NCBI GenBank assembly: GCA_038142205.1
Contig: JAYQJO010000001.1
Span: 1,860,001 to 1,924,000, forward strand
Origin: UBA7359 sp038142205
Lineage (GTDB): Bacteria > Pseudomonadota > Gammaproteobacteria > Eutrophobiales > Eutrophobiaceae
Direction of reading: 5' to 3'
DNA length: 64,000 nt
Position 1 is the stretch's first letter, and each line of letters starts with the position of its first letter. Below, piece after piece: positions 1-9,287 of the stretch. The notes under the pieces are model-generated. The model did no database searches and was not told the origin of the DNA. It saw only the letters and a list, made by a program, of their open reading frames with translations. A program made the translations under genes and the position numbers.

Positions 1-1941
1 TCCCGTACTTGGTACATATAAAATAACATCACCATCTTCAAAGTTTTGACTATCTAATGTGCAATCATTCCGTAATGTGATTAACATTTTGTCATCATCA
101 TCATTTAAATAATGTACACCCCATATATCTTCAATCGTATTTGAGCCCCCACCGCTATCGAAACAAGCTGATAACAAAGGACTAAAATTAATTATTGAAG
201 TTGCGCAATTTGAACCAACATCCCATTCAATTAAATCATCACGTCCAAAATTTAAATTTCCTCCCATACAACTTGGCAGTTGCGCATTGCCTGTAGTTGA
301 TAAAACAATATTTCCATTATCTCTGACATAAACAGCATCAATATTTTCATTAGCTGTAAAATTACTTTCGGCAAAATAGATACCAACATATTCATAAACA
401 CCTGCTGTAGCTGTTGGAGAGATTTCAATCAAATCACCATTAAGAAAGGCATTGCCACCGATAGATGAACTACCCGTTGTCGAGATCACTAAATTGCCAT
501 AAGAAAGCAGGTGGATAGCATCTATATTTGGATTGCCATCAAATGTAGCATCATCAATATAAAGGGTTCCCGAATCGGCACCTGCGTCATACTCAACTGC
601 TTCATCTTGGTCTATAGCTTGACCGCCAATAGCAGAGTTATTAGTTGTACTTAAAATGATACTGTCAGGATCAATTTCTATCACGAGCCGTGGTGCATCA
701 GCAGTTGAACCATCATAAGACTCAGCAGTACGTTGACATGCGGAAGAAGTACACCCTGTCCCAGGTTCAATAATAATAGTTATACTACTGCCGTTTAACC
801 ATCCAGGGCGTTGAACGATCTCAGTAATAATACTGCTTATGTCTGGTGTTCGTTGATCTGTACCCGCATCACCAACCGTTCCCCAAGATGCTATACCGCT
901 CCATAGAACGGAAGCGCTCGTCTTAGGACGCCCAGTTATATCGCCACTCGACGAACTGAACGTGCTCGTATCATCAGCATCTTGACCATAAATAACAACA
1001 TTGGTTATACCCGAATCTGTTTCATCAACTGTATATTGTATATATGCATTTGTAATTCCCGTTTCACCTTGATCAACATTAACGTTCTGAAAACGCATAC
1101 CTATAACTTGACGGGTTCCACCATCATAAACGTGTTCAAGATCAGTACTCGTCAGTGATATTGTACCTGCGCTACCGGGTACTCCCGCCCCTCGTTCTTC
1201 TGCATCATCACTTGATTGAGATACACTGTATCCTGTTGTTGTTGTACTAACATCACTATCATCCAATGTAATAACAAGTTGCGGTGCTTCAGCTGGTGTT
1301 CCATCATAAGATTCAGCTGTACGTTGGCATGTACTCGAATTACAACTACCATCCGGTTCAAACATAATGACAATGCTATTATTTGCCGACCATCCAGGCC
1401 GCTGAACTATCTCACTAATTATACTGCTGATATCTGGAGTTCTTTGATCTGCTCCTGCTGTGCCGGCACCGCTCCATGTAGGAATACTACTCCATGATAT
1501 AGATGCTGCTGTCTGTGCTCGACTAGTTATATTTCCATTTGAAGTGCCAAACTCCAATGTATCATCAGCAGCTTGACCATAAATTACAAGATTGGTAGTG
1601 CCTGAATCATTTTCATCGACAGTAAATTGAATGTAGGCATCCGTTATTGATGTAGTCCCCTGTTCGATTGCAATACCTGTGAAACGAATACCAACAACTT
1701 GTCGAGTTCCACCATCATAAACAAGCTCTATATCAGTACTATCTTGATACATGGTGCCTCCACTAGGAGGAGACCCTGTGACATTTTGCTCTTCTGCATC
1801 ATCATTACTGGCTGAAACTTGATATGTTACTGTTGTTGGAGCTGCAGATAGAGAAAGAGGGAAAAGAAGGAATAATATAGAAAACAAACAAAATATAATT
1901 TTGTTATTTTGCCGTTCTATTTTTTCTATATAACGTTTCAT
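1..1941 (-). CDS. Large secreted repeat protein, C-terminus beyond the window
   Basis: The frame is open from an ATG at 1941 to the left edge (647 codons, no stop), so the protein is truncated by the window. Residues 1-33 look like a signal peptide: basic start, then a Leu/Phe-rich core ending LSLSA. Two tandem domains of about 200 residues follow. Both carry VYDGGTRQV, a YIQ(F/Y)TVDE strand, DQRTPDISSII, EIVQRPGW, a disulphide-like C-x5-C and TAESYDGT. After residue about 425 come three shorter repeats of about 57-61 residues with (L/I)STT and IDA motifs. The domains resemble beta-sandwich modules of secreted or surface-anchored bacterial proteins (DNRLRE/carbohydrate-binding style); that family link is inference. 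It lies downstream of gpsA on the same strand, across a 107-bp gap. Function unknown. Confidence 0.8.
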   Translation of the reverse strand, partial: MKRYIEKIERQNNKIIFCLFSILFLLFPLSLSAAPTTVTYQVSASNDDAEEQNVTGSPPSGGTMYQDSTDIELVYDGGTRQVVGIRFTGIAIEQGTTSITDAYIQFTVDENDSGTTNLVIYGQAADDTLEFGTSNGNITSRAQTAASISWSSIPTWSGAGTAGADQRTPDISSIISEIVQRPGWSANNSIVIMFEPDGSCNSSTCQRTAESYDGTPAEAPQLVITLDDSDVSTTTTGYSVSQSSDDAEERGAGVPGSAGTISLTSTDLEHVYDGGTRQVIGMRFQNVNVDQGETGITNAYIQYTVDETDSGITNVVIYGQDADDTSTFSSSSGDITGRPKTSASVLWSGIASWGTVGDAGTDQRTPDISSIITEIVQRPGWLNGSSITIIIEPGTGCTSSACQRTAESYDGSTADAPRLVIEIDPDSIILSTTNNSAIGGQAIDQDEAVEYDAGADSGTLYIDDATFDGNPNIDAIHLLSYGNLVISTTGSSSIGGNAFLNGDLIEISPTATAGVYEYVGIYFAESNFTANENIDAVYVRDNGNIVLSTTGNAQLPSCMGGNLNFGRDDLIEWDVGSNCATSIINFSPLLSACFDSGGGSNTIEDIWGVHYLNDDDDKMLITLRNDCTLDSQNFEDGDVILYVPSTG

Positions 1942-2048
1942 ATCATTAATATGACTCTCTATAGATAGATTATAAAGAATATCTATCTTATACGTTATAT
2001 TTTAATAAGACTTCGACCACATTTTTATCTATAAATTCTGATAAAACA

Positions 2049-3044
2049 TTAATCAGTTTCTGAACGTGCTTCTCTGCTAAATAAAGCATGAACAGCCTGT
2101 TTCGGTTCAATCTCGCCTTTTAATACCTGAATAACCTGTTCGGTAATTGGCATTTCTATATCATATTTCTTAGCCAGTTCGCCGACTTCAAATGCAGTTT
2201 TATAACCTTCGATTGCCTGACCAATTTTTTCTTGGGCCTGTTCGATGGAATAACCTTCTGCTAATAATAATCCCAAACTTCGATTACGCGATTGATTATC
2301 GGTACAAGTTAGCACAAGATCACCTAGTCCAGCTAACCCCATAAAGGTTTCCTGTTTAGCACCCATTGCCAAACCTAACTGCATAATTTCATGTAATCCT
2401 CGCGTGATTAAAGCTGAACGTGTATTGGCACCAAAACCCAAACCATCTGCAATACCAGCGGCAATCGCCATAACATTTTTAACCGCTCCACCAACTTGCA
2501 CACCAATATAATCATCATGAGTGTAAATACGGAAAACATCGCTATGAAACAAATCAGAAAAAGTCTGCGCTACTTCAATTTCCTTTGCTGCAATAGTTAC
2601 AGCAGTGGGTAATCCTTTTGCGACTTCTTTAGCAAAAGAAGGTCCTGAAAGTATTGCAACGGGAACGGATGCTAATTCCTCTTCGACCAACAAATGATTG
2701 AGTTTTTGTGTGCCGGATTCAAAACCTTTACAAGCAAGACAAACTTTAATATCCGAAAATGTTTTAAGTAATTGCAAGCTGCTGCGCAAACCATGACAAG
2801 GTACTGCATTAACAACCTTCTTTATATCAGCAGGTGCTTGTTCAATTGAGTCAATCGGAATTAAGTTATCAGGAAAAGCAACGTCTGGAATATAGCGTTT
2901 ATTACACTTATCTTTTTTTATGTCTTCTATTAATTCTGAATTAATATCCCATAGAAAAACATCATGGTCATTTCTGGCTAATGCTATAGCCAACGCTGTT
3001 CCCCATGAACCAGCACCGAGTACTAATATAGACTGTGTGCTCAT
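2049..3044 (-). CDS. gpsA: NAD(P)H-dependent glycerol-3-phosphate dehydrogenase
   Basis: Reduces dihydroxyacetone phosphate to sn-glycerol 3-phosphate, the backbone for phospholipid synthesis, in the cytosol. The 331 residues match the family length. The N-terminal Rossmann loop GAGSWGTALA (about residues 11-20) binds the nucleotide. The GPSFAKEVA motif follows near residue 135, and the catalytic Lys lies in GAVKNVMAIAAG near 187. The C-terminal helical domain is complete. ATG start. It is the last gene of a rhodanese-secB-gpsA run, an order known from gammaproteobacteria, and starts 18 bp after secB ends. Confidence 0.97.
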   Translation of the reverse strand: MSTQSILVLGAGSWGTALAIALARNDHDVFLWDINSELIEDIKKDKCNKRYIPDVAFPDNLIPIDSIEQAPADIKKVVNAVPCHGLRSSLQLLKTFSDIKVCLACKGFESGTQKLNHLLVEEELASVPVAILSGPSFAKEVAKGLPTAVTIAAKEIEVAQTFSDLFHSDVFRIYTHDDYIGVQVGGAVKNVMAIAAGIADGLGFGANTRSALITRGLHEIMQLGLAMGAKQETFMGLAGLGDLVLTCTDNQSRNRSLGLLLAEGYSIEQAQEKIGQAIEGYKTAFEVGELAKKYDIEMPITEQVIQVLKGEIEPKQAVHALFSREARSETD

Positions 3045-3062
3045 GAGTCAGCCACCCTTTAA

Positions 3063-3542
3063 TTAGTGTGTCGTATTTGACTCAGGCTGCTGTTCGGCCT
3101 GTTGTTTTTGTTGCAAATAGAGCGCATCGAAATTAACCGGCGACAATAACAACTGAGGAAAGCCGCCGCGTGTGACAATATCCGACACCGTTTCACGTAC
3201 AAACGGGAAAAGAATATTCGGGCAGGCCGTGGCCAACATTCTTTCAATCACATCTTCCGGAATCTTATTGATAAAGAAAACGCCAGCTTGATTTACTTCA
3301 ATTAAATAAACTGTCGTATTATCGATTTTTACAGTGATTGTCACAGATAGCACGACATCATAAAGATGATCACCGAGTGGTTTTGCCTCATTAGTTAAAT
3401 GCATATCAACAGCTGGTTTCCATTCCATCTTGAATATTTCCGGTGAACTCGGTGTTTCAAATGACAGATCTTTTACATATATCTTATGAATTGAAAACTG
3501 CGCTTCTGCGGGGTTTTCAAATTTTTCTTCGTTTTCAGCCAT
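3063..3542 (-). CDS. secB: Protein-export chaperone SecB
   Basis: SecB is a cytosolic tetrameric chaperone that keeps preproteins unfolded and hands them to SecA. The 159-residue product has the typical start of the fold (FSIHKIYVKDLSFETP, about residues 17-32) and the conserved C-terminal half with CPNILFPFVRETVSD and a GGFPQLLLSPVNF segment. The tail is polar and Gln/Glu-rich. ATG start. It lies 3 bp from the rhodanese gene and just before gpsA, the conserved gammaproteobacterial context. Note that grxC, often in this operon, is absent here. Confidence 0.97.
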   Translation of the reverse strand: MAENEEKFENPAEAQFSIHKIYVKDLSFETPSSPEIFKMEWKPAVDMHLTNEAKPLGDHLYDVVLSVTITVKIDNTTVYLIEVNQAGVFFINKIPEDVIERMLATACPNILFPFVRETVSDIVTRGGFPQLLLSPVNFDALYLQQKQQAEQQPESNTTH

Positions 3543-3545
3543 AAA

Positions 3546-3977
3546 TTATTTAGAACCTTTAGTTAACGGTAAACTTGCATGTTTCCAGTTTGAAATACCA
3601 CCCTTCAAACAATAAACCTTTTCATATCCTTCGTTCATCAGCTTACGCGCTTCCTTAACGGAAACACTACCGCCAGCACAGCAAAAGATAATACCTTTGT
3701 CTTTATATTTTTTCAGTTTATCCAGCTGGGTCGATAATTGACCCACATTAATATGAATCGCATCAATAATATGTCCGCTTTCGTATTCTTTATCTGTGCG
3801 AAGATCGACTATCTGCGCACCTTCTCGGTTAATTAAACGCGTCACATCATCCGGCAAAAGCACTTTTACTCCACTAAGTACATCGCCATAAAAATTCCAG
3901 ACAAGCAACATTAGAATAGAAGCCAATAAAGAAAATAAAAATAAATTATTAGCGACAATCTCGGGAAATCGTTCCAT
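3546..3977 (-). CDS. Membrane-anchored rhodanese-domain protein (YibN type)
   Basis: A single N-terminal membrane segment (about residues 8-28, rich in Leu/Phe/Ile) is followed by a rhodanese domain. The domain has the LRTDKEYESGHI motif and an active-site loop with cysteines in FCCAGGS. Rhodanese domains carry persulfide sulfur on such a cysteine; the substrate here is unknown. I place the start at ATG 3977 because a purine-rich GAAGAGAG sits just upstream. The frame extends 21 codons further only by using a TTG at 4040. The product is then 143 residues, close to E. coli YibN. It heads the secB-gpsA group and is divergent from gpmI. Confidence 0.85.
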   Translation of the reverse strand: MERFPEIVANNLFLFSLLASILMLLVWNFYGDVLSGVKVLLPDDVTRLINREGAQIVDLRTDKEYESGHIIDAIHINVGQLSTQLDKLKKYKDKGIIFCCAGGSVSVKEARKLMNEGYEKVYCLKGGISNWKHASLPLTKGSK

Positions 3978-4156
3978 TAAATACTCTCTTCTGCTCAATA
4001 TTTGGTAGGCTGAATCATACGTTATATCCTCAGCTGACAAAACTATTCAATTGGCATATTAACCATTGTTAAATCAATCTCGGAATAGATAAGCATCTTC
4101 GTTTCATGATAGAATTCGCTCACTTTTTAAACTAAAGTCAACGGCTTATTAACCCA

Positions 4157-4186
4157 TTGCTAACACAGCAAATTATTCATCATTAT
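4157..4186 (+). promoter_or_regulatory. Candidate promoter for gpmI
   Basis: In the 281-bp divergent gap between the rhodanese gene and gpmI, TTGCTA (4157-4162) and CATTAT (4181-4186) are separated by 18 bp, an acceptable sigma-70 arrangement. Such matches are common in A/T-rich DNA, so this is only a candidate. Confidence 0.25.
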
Positions 4187-4258
4187 TGCATAAAGTATTG
4201 CGGTTACCGTCGACACTCAAATTTCTACTAAACCCTGTTCTAAATACCAAAAACCGTA

Positions 4259-5851
4259 ATGCAATCAACTCATAAACCTACTGTTTTAATTATTCTGGAT
4301 GGCTGGGGACATACAGATAACACTGTTTACAATGCGGTGTATTCGGCAAATAAGCCAACCTGGGACAAAATTGTCAAGGAATACCCAAATACATTAATCA
4401 GTGCCTCAGGTCTGGATGTTGGCCTTCCAGCAGAACAAATGGGCAACTCGGAAGTGGGTCACATGAATATCGGCTCAGGCCGCGTTGTGGATCAGGAATT
4501 TACCCGTATCAGTCATGCCATGGAAAATGGCAGTTTTTATGAAAATGATGCGCTCACTACTGCTTTTAAAAGCGCGGTAGAAAATGGCAAAGCTGTACAT
4601 TTATTAGGTTTGCTTTCATCCGGCGGTGTACATAGCCATCAAAAACACATTCATGCCTTAATGGAACTAGCAGCAAAATGTAATGTAAAAAAGCTCTATC
4701 TACATGCTTTTCTTGATGGCCGTGACACCCCGCCAAAAAGTGCTGAGGAATACATTAATCGAGCTCAGGTTAAAATGAGGGAGCTGGGCATCGGCCAGTT
4801 CGCTTCAATAATCGGGCGTCACTATGCAATGGATCGCAATAATAACTGGGATCGCACAAAACTCGCCTATGATCTTATTACTCAGGCCAAGTCTGATCAC
4901 CAGTGCACTGATCCTTTTATTGCAGTAGACATGGCCTATGACCGAGATGAAACGGATGAATTTATTCGTCCAACCTCAATTGTGAAAGACGGTGAAAAGC
5001 TAATCACCGTTGAAGACGGCGATGTCATCATTTTTGCCAACTACCGAGCTGACCGGGCAAGACAATTAGCACGCGCATTTACCAAACCGAAATTCAAAGC
5101 CTTTGAACGGGAAAAAGTACCGCAACTCGCGGCTTTCGTCAGCTTGACTTCATACAAAGCAAATTATGAATTCCCGGTCGCATTCCCGCCAGTCAGTATG
5201 AAAAATGTTTTCGGTGAATATATTTCCAATCTTGGCTTAAACCAGTTACGTATAGCGGAAACAGAAAAATACGCACATGTGACTTTTTTCTTTAACGGTG
5301 GTGAAGAGCGTGTATTTGAAGGCGAAGACCGTATTCTCGTACCTTCACCTCACGTTTCCACCTATGAACAGGTACCGGAAATGAGCGCTAATGAAGTGAC
5401 CGAACGTTTGATTGAAGCAATTAATAGCGATAAATATGATGCCATTGTATGTAACTATGCTAACGCAGACATGGTCGGTCATACTGGCGATTTCAAGGCA
5501 GCTACTGCAGCGATCGAAACACTTGATAAATGTCTGGAAAAAGTTATTGAATGTACACAGAACGTTGACGGTGAATTGTTAATAACTGCCGATCACGGTA
5601 ACGCGGAACAAATGAGGTCTTATACGACGGAAAAAATTAAGTCACAACCGCATACCGCACACACAACAAATCTGGTACCGTTGGTTTATATTGGTCGCTC
5701 AGCAACATTCTTACAGGAAAAAACAGGCACACTGTCAGATATTGCACCGACATTGTTACATGTAATGGGTATTCCACAACCGGAAGAAATGACTGGGCAA
5801 TCTATATTAAAATTTATCGATGAGGAAACATCTACTGTTGTTGACGAATAA
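4259..5851 (+). CDS. gpmI: 2,3-bisphosphoglycerate-independent phosphoglycerate mutase
   Basis: Interconverts 3- and 2-phosphoglycerate in glycolysis and gluconeogenesis through a phosphoserine intermediate, using two Mn ions. At 530 residues it is slightly longer than the E. coli enzyme. Metal-binding ILDGWG lies at residues 12-17, and the phosphorylated serine is Ser64 in QMGNSEVGH. GRHYAMDRNNNWDR is present, and TADHGNAEQM and PHTAHTTN supply the C-terminal metal ligands. ATG start. It begins a gpmI-envC-ctpA-yibQ run and overlaps envC by 32 bp, as in other gammaproteobacteria. Confidence 0.97.
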   Translation: MQSTHKPTVLIILDGWGHTDNTVYNAVYSANKPTWDKIVKEYPNTLISASGLDVGLPAEQMGNSEVGHMNIGSGRVVDQEFTRISHAMENGSFYENDALTTAFKSAVENGKAVHLLGLLSSGGVHSHQKHIHALMELAAKCNVKKLYLHAFLDGRDTPPKSAEEYINRAQVKMRELGIGQFASIIGRHYAMDRNNNWDRTKLAYDLITQAKSDHQCTDPFIAVDMAYDRDETDEFIRPTSIVKDGEKLITVEDGDVIIFANYRADRARQLARAFTKPKFKAFEREKVPQLAAFVSLTSYKANYEFPVAFPPVSMKNVFGEYISNLGLNQLRIAETEKYAHVTFFFNGGEERVFEGEDRILVPSPHVSTYEQVPEMSANEVTERLIEAINSDKYDAIVCNYANADMVGHTGDFKAATAAIETLDKCLEKVIECTQNVDGELLITADHGNAEQMRSYTTEKIKSQPHTAHTTNLVPLVYIGRSATFLQEKTGTLSDIAPTLLHVMGIPQPEEMTGQSILKFIDEETSTVVDE

Positions 5852-7016
5852 AACAACAAAGGACCGCCCTGCTCACAGCCCTGTGAGCAAAATTGCTTGC
5901 TCGCTATTTTTCTCTTTTTTCCTGATTACTCCGATTCCAGTCATTGCGGACAAGGCTTCTGATCTAAAAGAAATCCGCACACGTATTAAAGATGTTGAAT
6001 CAAGAATTCAGGATGCGCGCAATGAAACTGAAAAGCTGCAAAAAGAATTACGCGAAAATGAAATCACAACAGCTCAGACCTTAACACGGCTGCATGATTT
6101 TGAATTAACTATTTCAAACAAAAATGCTGAACTTGAAGAATTGAAGTTTGAAAAAGCAGAGCATGAATCAGCGCTGGTAACCGAAAAAGAAAGGCTCAAA
6201 TACCAAATTCGCTCAGCCTATCAAATGGGTCGCAATGACTATATCAAGTTAATGCTAAACCAACAGGATCCGGCGAAAGTAGGTCGCGCTTTAGCTTATT
6301 ACGACTATCATAACCGTGCACGTTCAGAACGCATTGGTCAGGTTCAAAAAACGCTTACGGATCTGGCTGAAATTGAAACATCCATTATTGATCAAACAAG
6401 TAAACTGCAAACCTTAAAGCAGGAACACGAAACCAAATTACAAAACTTCTATCAATACCGCGCAACACGGAGCGATATTATCGCCCGATTAAATAAGGAC
6501 ATTGAAGTCCAAGGCAAACAACTACAGACTTTACAGGAAAACGAACGCGAACTCGGCAAACTGTTCCAGGGGCTGGAGCAGGAAAAAGCGGTCACGATTG
6601 AAATGTATGAAGATATGCCGCCTTTTCATTCTCAAAAAGGAAAATTGAAATGGCCATCCAAGGGCAAGTTATTGAAACGATTTGGAGCTTTAAAAAAAGG
6701 CGGTAACTTGAAATGGCAAGGTGTCTTAATTGATGCAGAAACCGGCACCAGTGTTGAAGCCATTAGTGCCGGTAAAATTGTTTTTGCCGACTGGTTTAGA
6801 AACATGGGATTGCTAATCATTATTGATCATGGCGACGGCTATATGAGTTTATATGGACATAATCAGAACTTATTGAAAAACACCGGTGATTGGGTGCTTG
6901 CCGGCGAAAAGATCGCAACCGTTGGAGATAGTGGCGGTCAAAGTGATACTGCACTTTATTTTGAGATAAGAAAGGGAGCGGAGCCCTTAAATCCATCGCG
7001 ATGGTGCAGAGGATAA
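5820..7016 (+). CDS. envC: Murein hydrolase activator EnvC
   Basis: Periplasmic activator of AmiA/AmiB-type amidases during septal peptidoglycan splitting. The 398-residue product has an N-terminal signal segment (about 24-43), long coiled coils (about 45-270) and a C-terminal LytM/M23 domain (about 290-398). The LytM domain is degenerate: the usual HxH is replaced in ALYFEIR. That matches EnvC and argues for activation rather than own catalysis. The start ATG lies inside the end of gpmI. Read-through from gpmI is likely. Confidence 0.93.
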   Translation: MRKHLLLLTNKTTKDRPAHSPVSKIACSLFFSFFLITPIPVIADKASDLKEIRTRIKDVESRIQDARNETEKLQKELRENEITTAQTLTRLHDFELTISNKNAELEELKFEKAEHESALVTEKERLKYQIRSAYQMGRNDYIKLMLNQQDPAKVGRALAYYDYHNRARSERIGQVQKTLTDLAEIETSIIDQTSKLQTLKQEHETKLQNFYQYRATRSDIIARLNKDIEVQGKQLQTLQENERELGKLFQGLEQEKAVTIEMYEDMPPFHSQKGKLKWPSKGKLLKRFGALKKGGNLKWQGVLIDAETGTSVEAISAGKIVFADWFRNMGLLIIIDHGDGYMSLYGHNQNLLKNTGDWVLAGEKIATVGDSGGQSDTALYFEIRKGAEPLNPSRWCRG

Positions 7017-7021
7017 GCGCC

Positions 7022-7042
7022 TGTAAAATACCTTATTTTACA
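7022..7042 (+). terminator. Hairpin after envC
   Basis: Perfect 9-bp inverted repeat (TGTAAAATA, loop CCT, TATTTTACA) six bases after the envC stop. It is A/T-rich and lacks a following T run, so termination is uncertain; it could also be an mRNA 3'-end stabiliser. Confidence 0.35.
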
Positions 7043-7153
7043 TAGCACTTACTTATTAAATAGTTGTCAGAGATACTTTTCCACGAGTATGCTTGAGCAC
7101 GATGGGTTTAAACATAAAATGAAATAAAACAGTCCTTCCGGATGGAGCGTCGA

Positions 7154-8481
7154 ATGTATAAAACAAAAAATCTGATATTTACTTTTTTTCTGATGATTTT
7201 CTCGGTTTCTTTAGCAATAGCTAATACCGAAGAAAAAAAGCAGAAGATAAAGATGGTACTCTGCCGCTGGACGAATTACGCACCTTTGCAGAGGTTTTTG
7301 CAAAAGTTAAAAGCGATTACGTTGAATCAGTTGATGATCGGGAATTACTTGAAAATGCGATAAGAGGTATGCTTGAAGGTCTTGACCCACATTCGGCCTA
7401 TCTCGACAAAGAATCCTATAGTGAATTACAGGAAGGTACTTCAGGAGAGTTCGGCGGACTGGGCATTGAGGTCGGCATGGAAGATGGCTATGTCAAAGTT
7501 ATATCGCCTATTGACGGTACGCCTGCAGCAAAGTCAGGTATCGAAGCCGGCGATTTAATTATTAAACTTGATGGAAAGTCAGTCAGAGGAATGTCGTTGA
7601 ATGACGCCGTTGATATTATGCGTGGTAAGCCGGGTACCGATCTCGAACTATCCATTGCTCGTAAAGGACAGGAAACCCCTCTCGATTTCACCATCACTCG
7701 CGCCATTATTACAGCACAAAGTGTTCGCAGTGAAATACTCGAACCGGGTTTTGGCTATGCCAGAATATCAAATTTCCAGACGCATACTGCGGAAGACTTA
7801 CGTAAAGCAGTCGAAAAACTAAAAAATGAAGCTGATAAAGCTAAAGAAAAATTGAATGGCTTAATTCTCGATTTAAGAAACAACCCAGGAGGTATACTGA
7901 ATGCAGCTGTCGGTGTTTCTGATCTGTTTCTTGATAGTGGCATGATTGTCTATACCGAAGGCCGTATCTCTGATTCAAAATTGAAATTCACGGCAAAACC
8001 TTCCGATGTATTAAAAGATGCACCAATCATTGTATTAGTGAATGGCGGCTCTGCTTCAGCATCTGAAATTGTTGCCGGAGCATTACAGGATCATAATCGC
8101 GCTATCATCATGGGCGAACAAACCTTTGGCAAAGGTTCGGTACAAACGATTCTACCGATGAATAGTGAAGCGGCAGTAAAACTAACTACTGCACGTTACT
8201 TCACTCCATCAGGCCGTTCTATTCAGGCTTCCGGTATTAAACCGGATATCATCATCGAAAATATCCGCGTTAATAGTGAAAAAACACATAACTACGGCCG
8301 AGTTAAAGAATCAGACCTGAGTGGGCACCTTGATAATGGCAACGCTGAGGAAGACAACAAAGAAGTATCAGAAAAGAAAGAAGATGAAAATAAACCTTCA
8401 CTTGCTGAAACTGACTATCAACTTTATGAAGCATTAAATGTACTAAAAGCACTGGCGATTCAAATGAAAAATACGGGATAA
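7154..8481 (+). CDS. ctpA: S41 carboxyl-terminal processing protease, frame broken near residue 29
   Basis: Periplasmic PDZ-serine protease of the CtpA/Prc family. The N-terminus (basic start, signal peptide to about residue 24, then NTEEK) is read from ATG 7154, which has GGAG six bases upstream. All the rest lies in the -1 frame. The switch falls at an A7 run (7233-7239). With one extra A the frame continues KAEDKDGTLPLDEL and gives 442 residues, normal for the family. The PDZ domain is near residues 100-180. The catalytic pair by comparison with Prc is about Ser302 (GSASASEI) and Lys327 (FGKGSVQ). Whether the break is real, recoded or an assembly error cannot be settled here. Confidence 0.88.
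7234..7240 (+). other. dnaX-type slippery heptamer in ctpA
   Basis: In the zero frame of the ctpA signal-peptide ORF the codons are GAA AAA AAG, giving A AAA AAG. This is the heptamer used for -1 frameshifting in E. coli dnaX. A -1 slip here leads exactly into the protease frame. A 6-bp stem (CTCTGC with GCAGAG) starts about 18 bases downstream. No upstream Shine-Dalgarno-like stimulator is seen. Confidence 0.4.
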
Positions 8482-9287
8482 TGATTCATATGGACGTGAA
8501 CAAAAGTAAAAATAAATTATTTTTATTGTTATCTTTTGCTGTCGCTCTTTTCACGACAAACGTTCAAAGCGAACCAACAAATACGCCAACCATTGCTATC
8601 CTGATAGATGATCTCGGATATAAATTTAAAGAAGACATACGTGCTTTAGCACTGCCCGGACCTGTCGCCTATGCCATTCTGCCGCATGGCCCACATACTG
8701 CAAAAATATCAGCCATTGCTCACAAAAAAGGCAAAGACATAATCTTACATCTGCCAATGCAAGCTGAAGTCATGGACAAAAATGAATTCCTCGGTCCCGG
8801 CGCATTAACACTCAATATGACAAGGGAAGAATTTTTCAAAACACTGAATATTAATATTCGTGCCGTCCCAAATTTAATCGGTATTAATAATCATATGGGC
8901 AGTTTATTGACGCAACATCCCGGGCATATGCAATGGTTAATGGAAAGCATAAAAAATAATGGACAGTTTTATGTTGATAGCTTAACCAGTGATAACAGTG
9001 TTGCAGCACGATTAGCGAAAGAGAATAACGTACCTTATTTAACACGAGACATTTTTCTAGATCATAAACAAGGTAGAAAGTATGTAAGACAACAGTTCTT
9101 ACAACTTATAAAACTTGCCAAACGTAATGGATCAGCACTCGGTATAGGTCATCCTCACAACAGTACAATAGAAGTATTAGCAAATGAACTACAAAACGTC
9201 GGAAAATATGGCGTAAAGCTGGTCAGCATTCAATCATTAGTGCACAAACCAACATCCAATAAGAAATATGCCCAAACCCATAACTAG
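8481..9287 (+). CDS. Divergent polysaccharide deacetylase family protein (YibQ-like)
   Basis: Secreted or periplasmic member of the divergent polysaccharide deacetylase family (DUF610). After a signal peptide (about residues 12-30) come IAILIDDLGY with the paired Asp, AILPHGPH, ILHLPMQAE, GINNHMGS and GIGHPH, which are the family's metal-site-like segments. The 268-residue length fits. The ATG overlaps the ctpA stop by one base, suggesting translational coupling; a second ATG lies at 8490. E. coli yibQ also follows gpmI-envC. The substrate is unknown; a cell-wall glycan role is inferred from the neighbours. Confidence 0.88.
   Translation: MIHMDVNKSKNKLFLLLSFAVALFTTNVQSEPTNTPTIAILIDDLGYKFKEDIRALALPGPVAYAILPHGPHTAKISAIAHKKGKDIILHLPMQAEVMDKNEFLGPGALTLNMTREEFFKTLNINIRAVPNLIGINNHMGSLLTQHPGHMQWLMESIKNNGQFYVDSLTSDNSVAARLAKENNVPYLTRDIFLDHKQGRKYVRQQFLQLIKLAKRNGSALGIGHPHNSTIEVLANELQNVGKYGVKLVSIQSLVHKPTSNKKYAQTHN

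Noticed and set aside
1216..1497. Plus-strand 93-residue ORF inside the secreted repeat gene
   Set aside because: It is antisense to a long continuous minus-strand frame with clear domain repeats, and its Cys/Thr-rich product is what the reverse of that sequence would give.
3770..3785. Partial match to the AATGTCCGCTTT repeat inside the rhodanese gene
   Set aside because: It lies in conserved coding sequence and matches only in part, so it is probably chance.
3978..4040. Longer N-terminus of the rhodanese protein
   Set aside because: It depends on a TTG with no ribosome site, while ATG 3977 has a good one and gives the usual short N-terminus before the helix.
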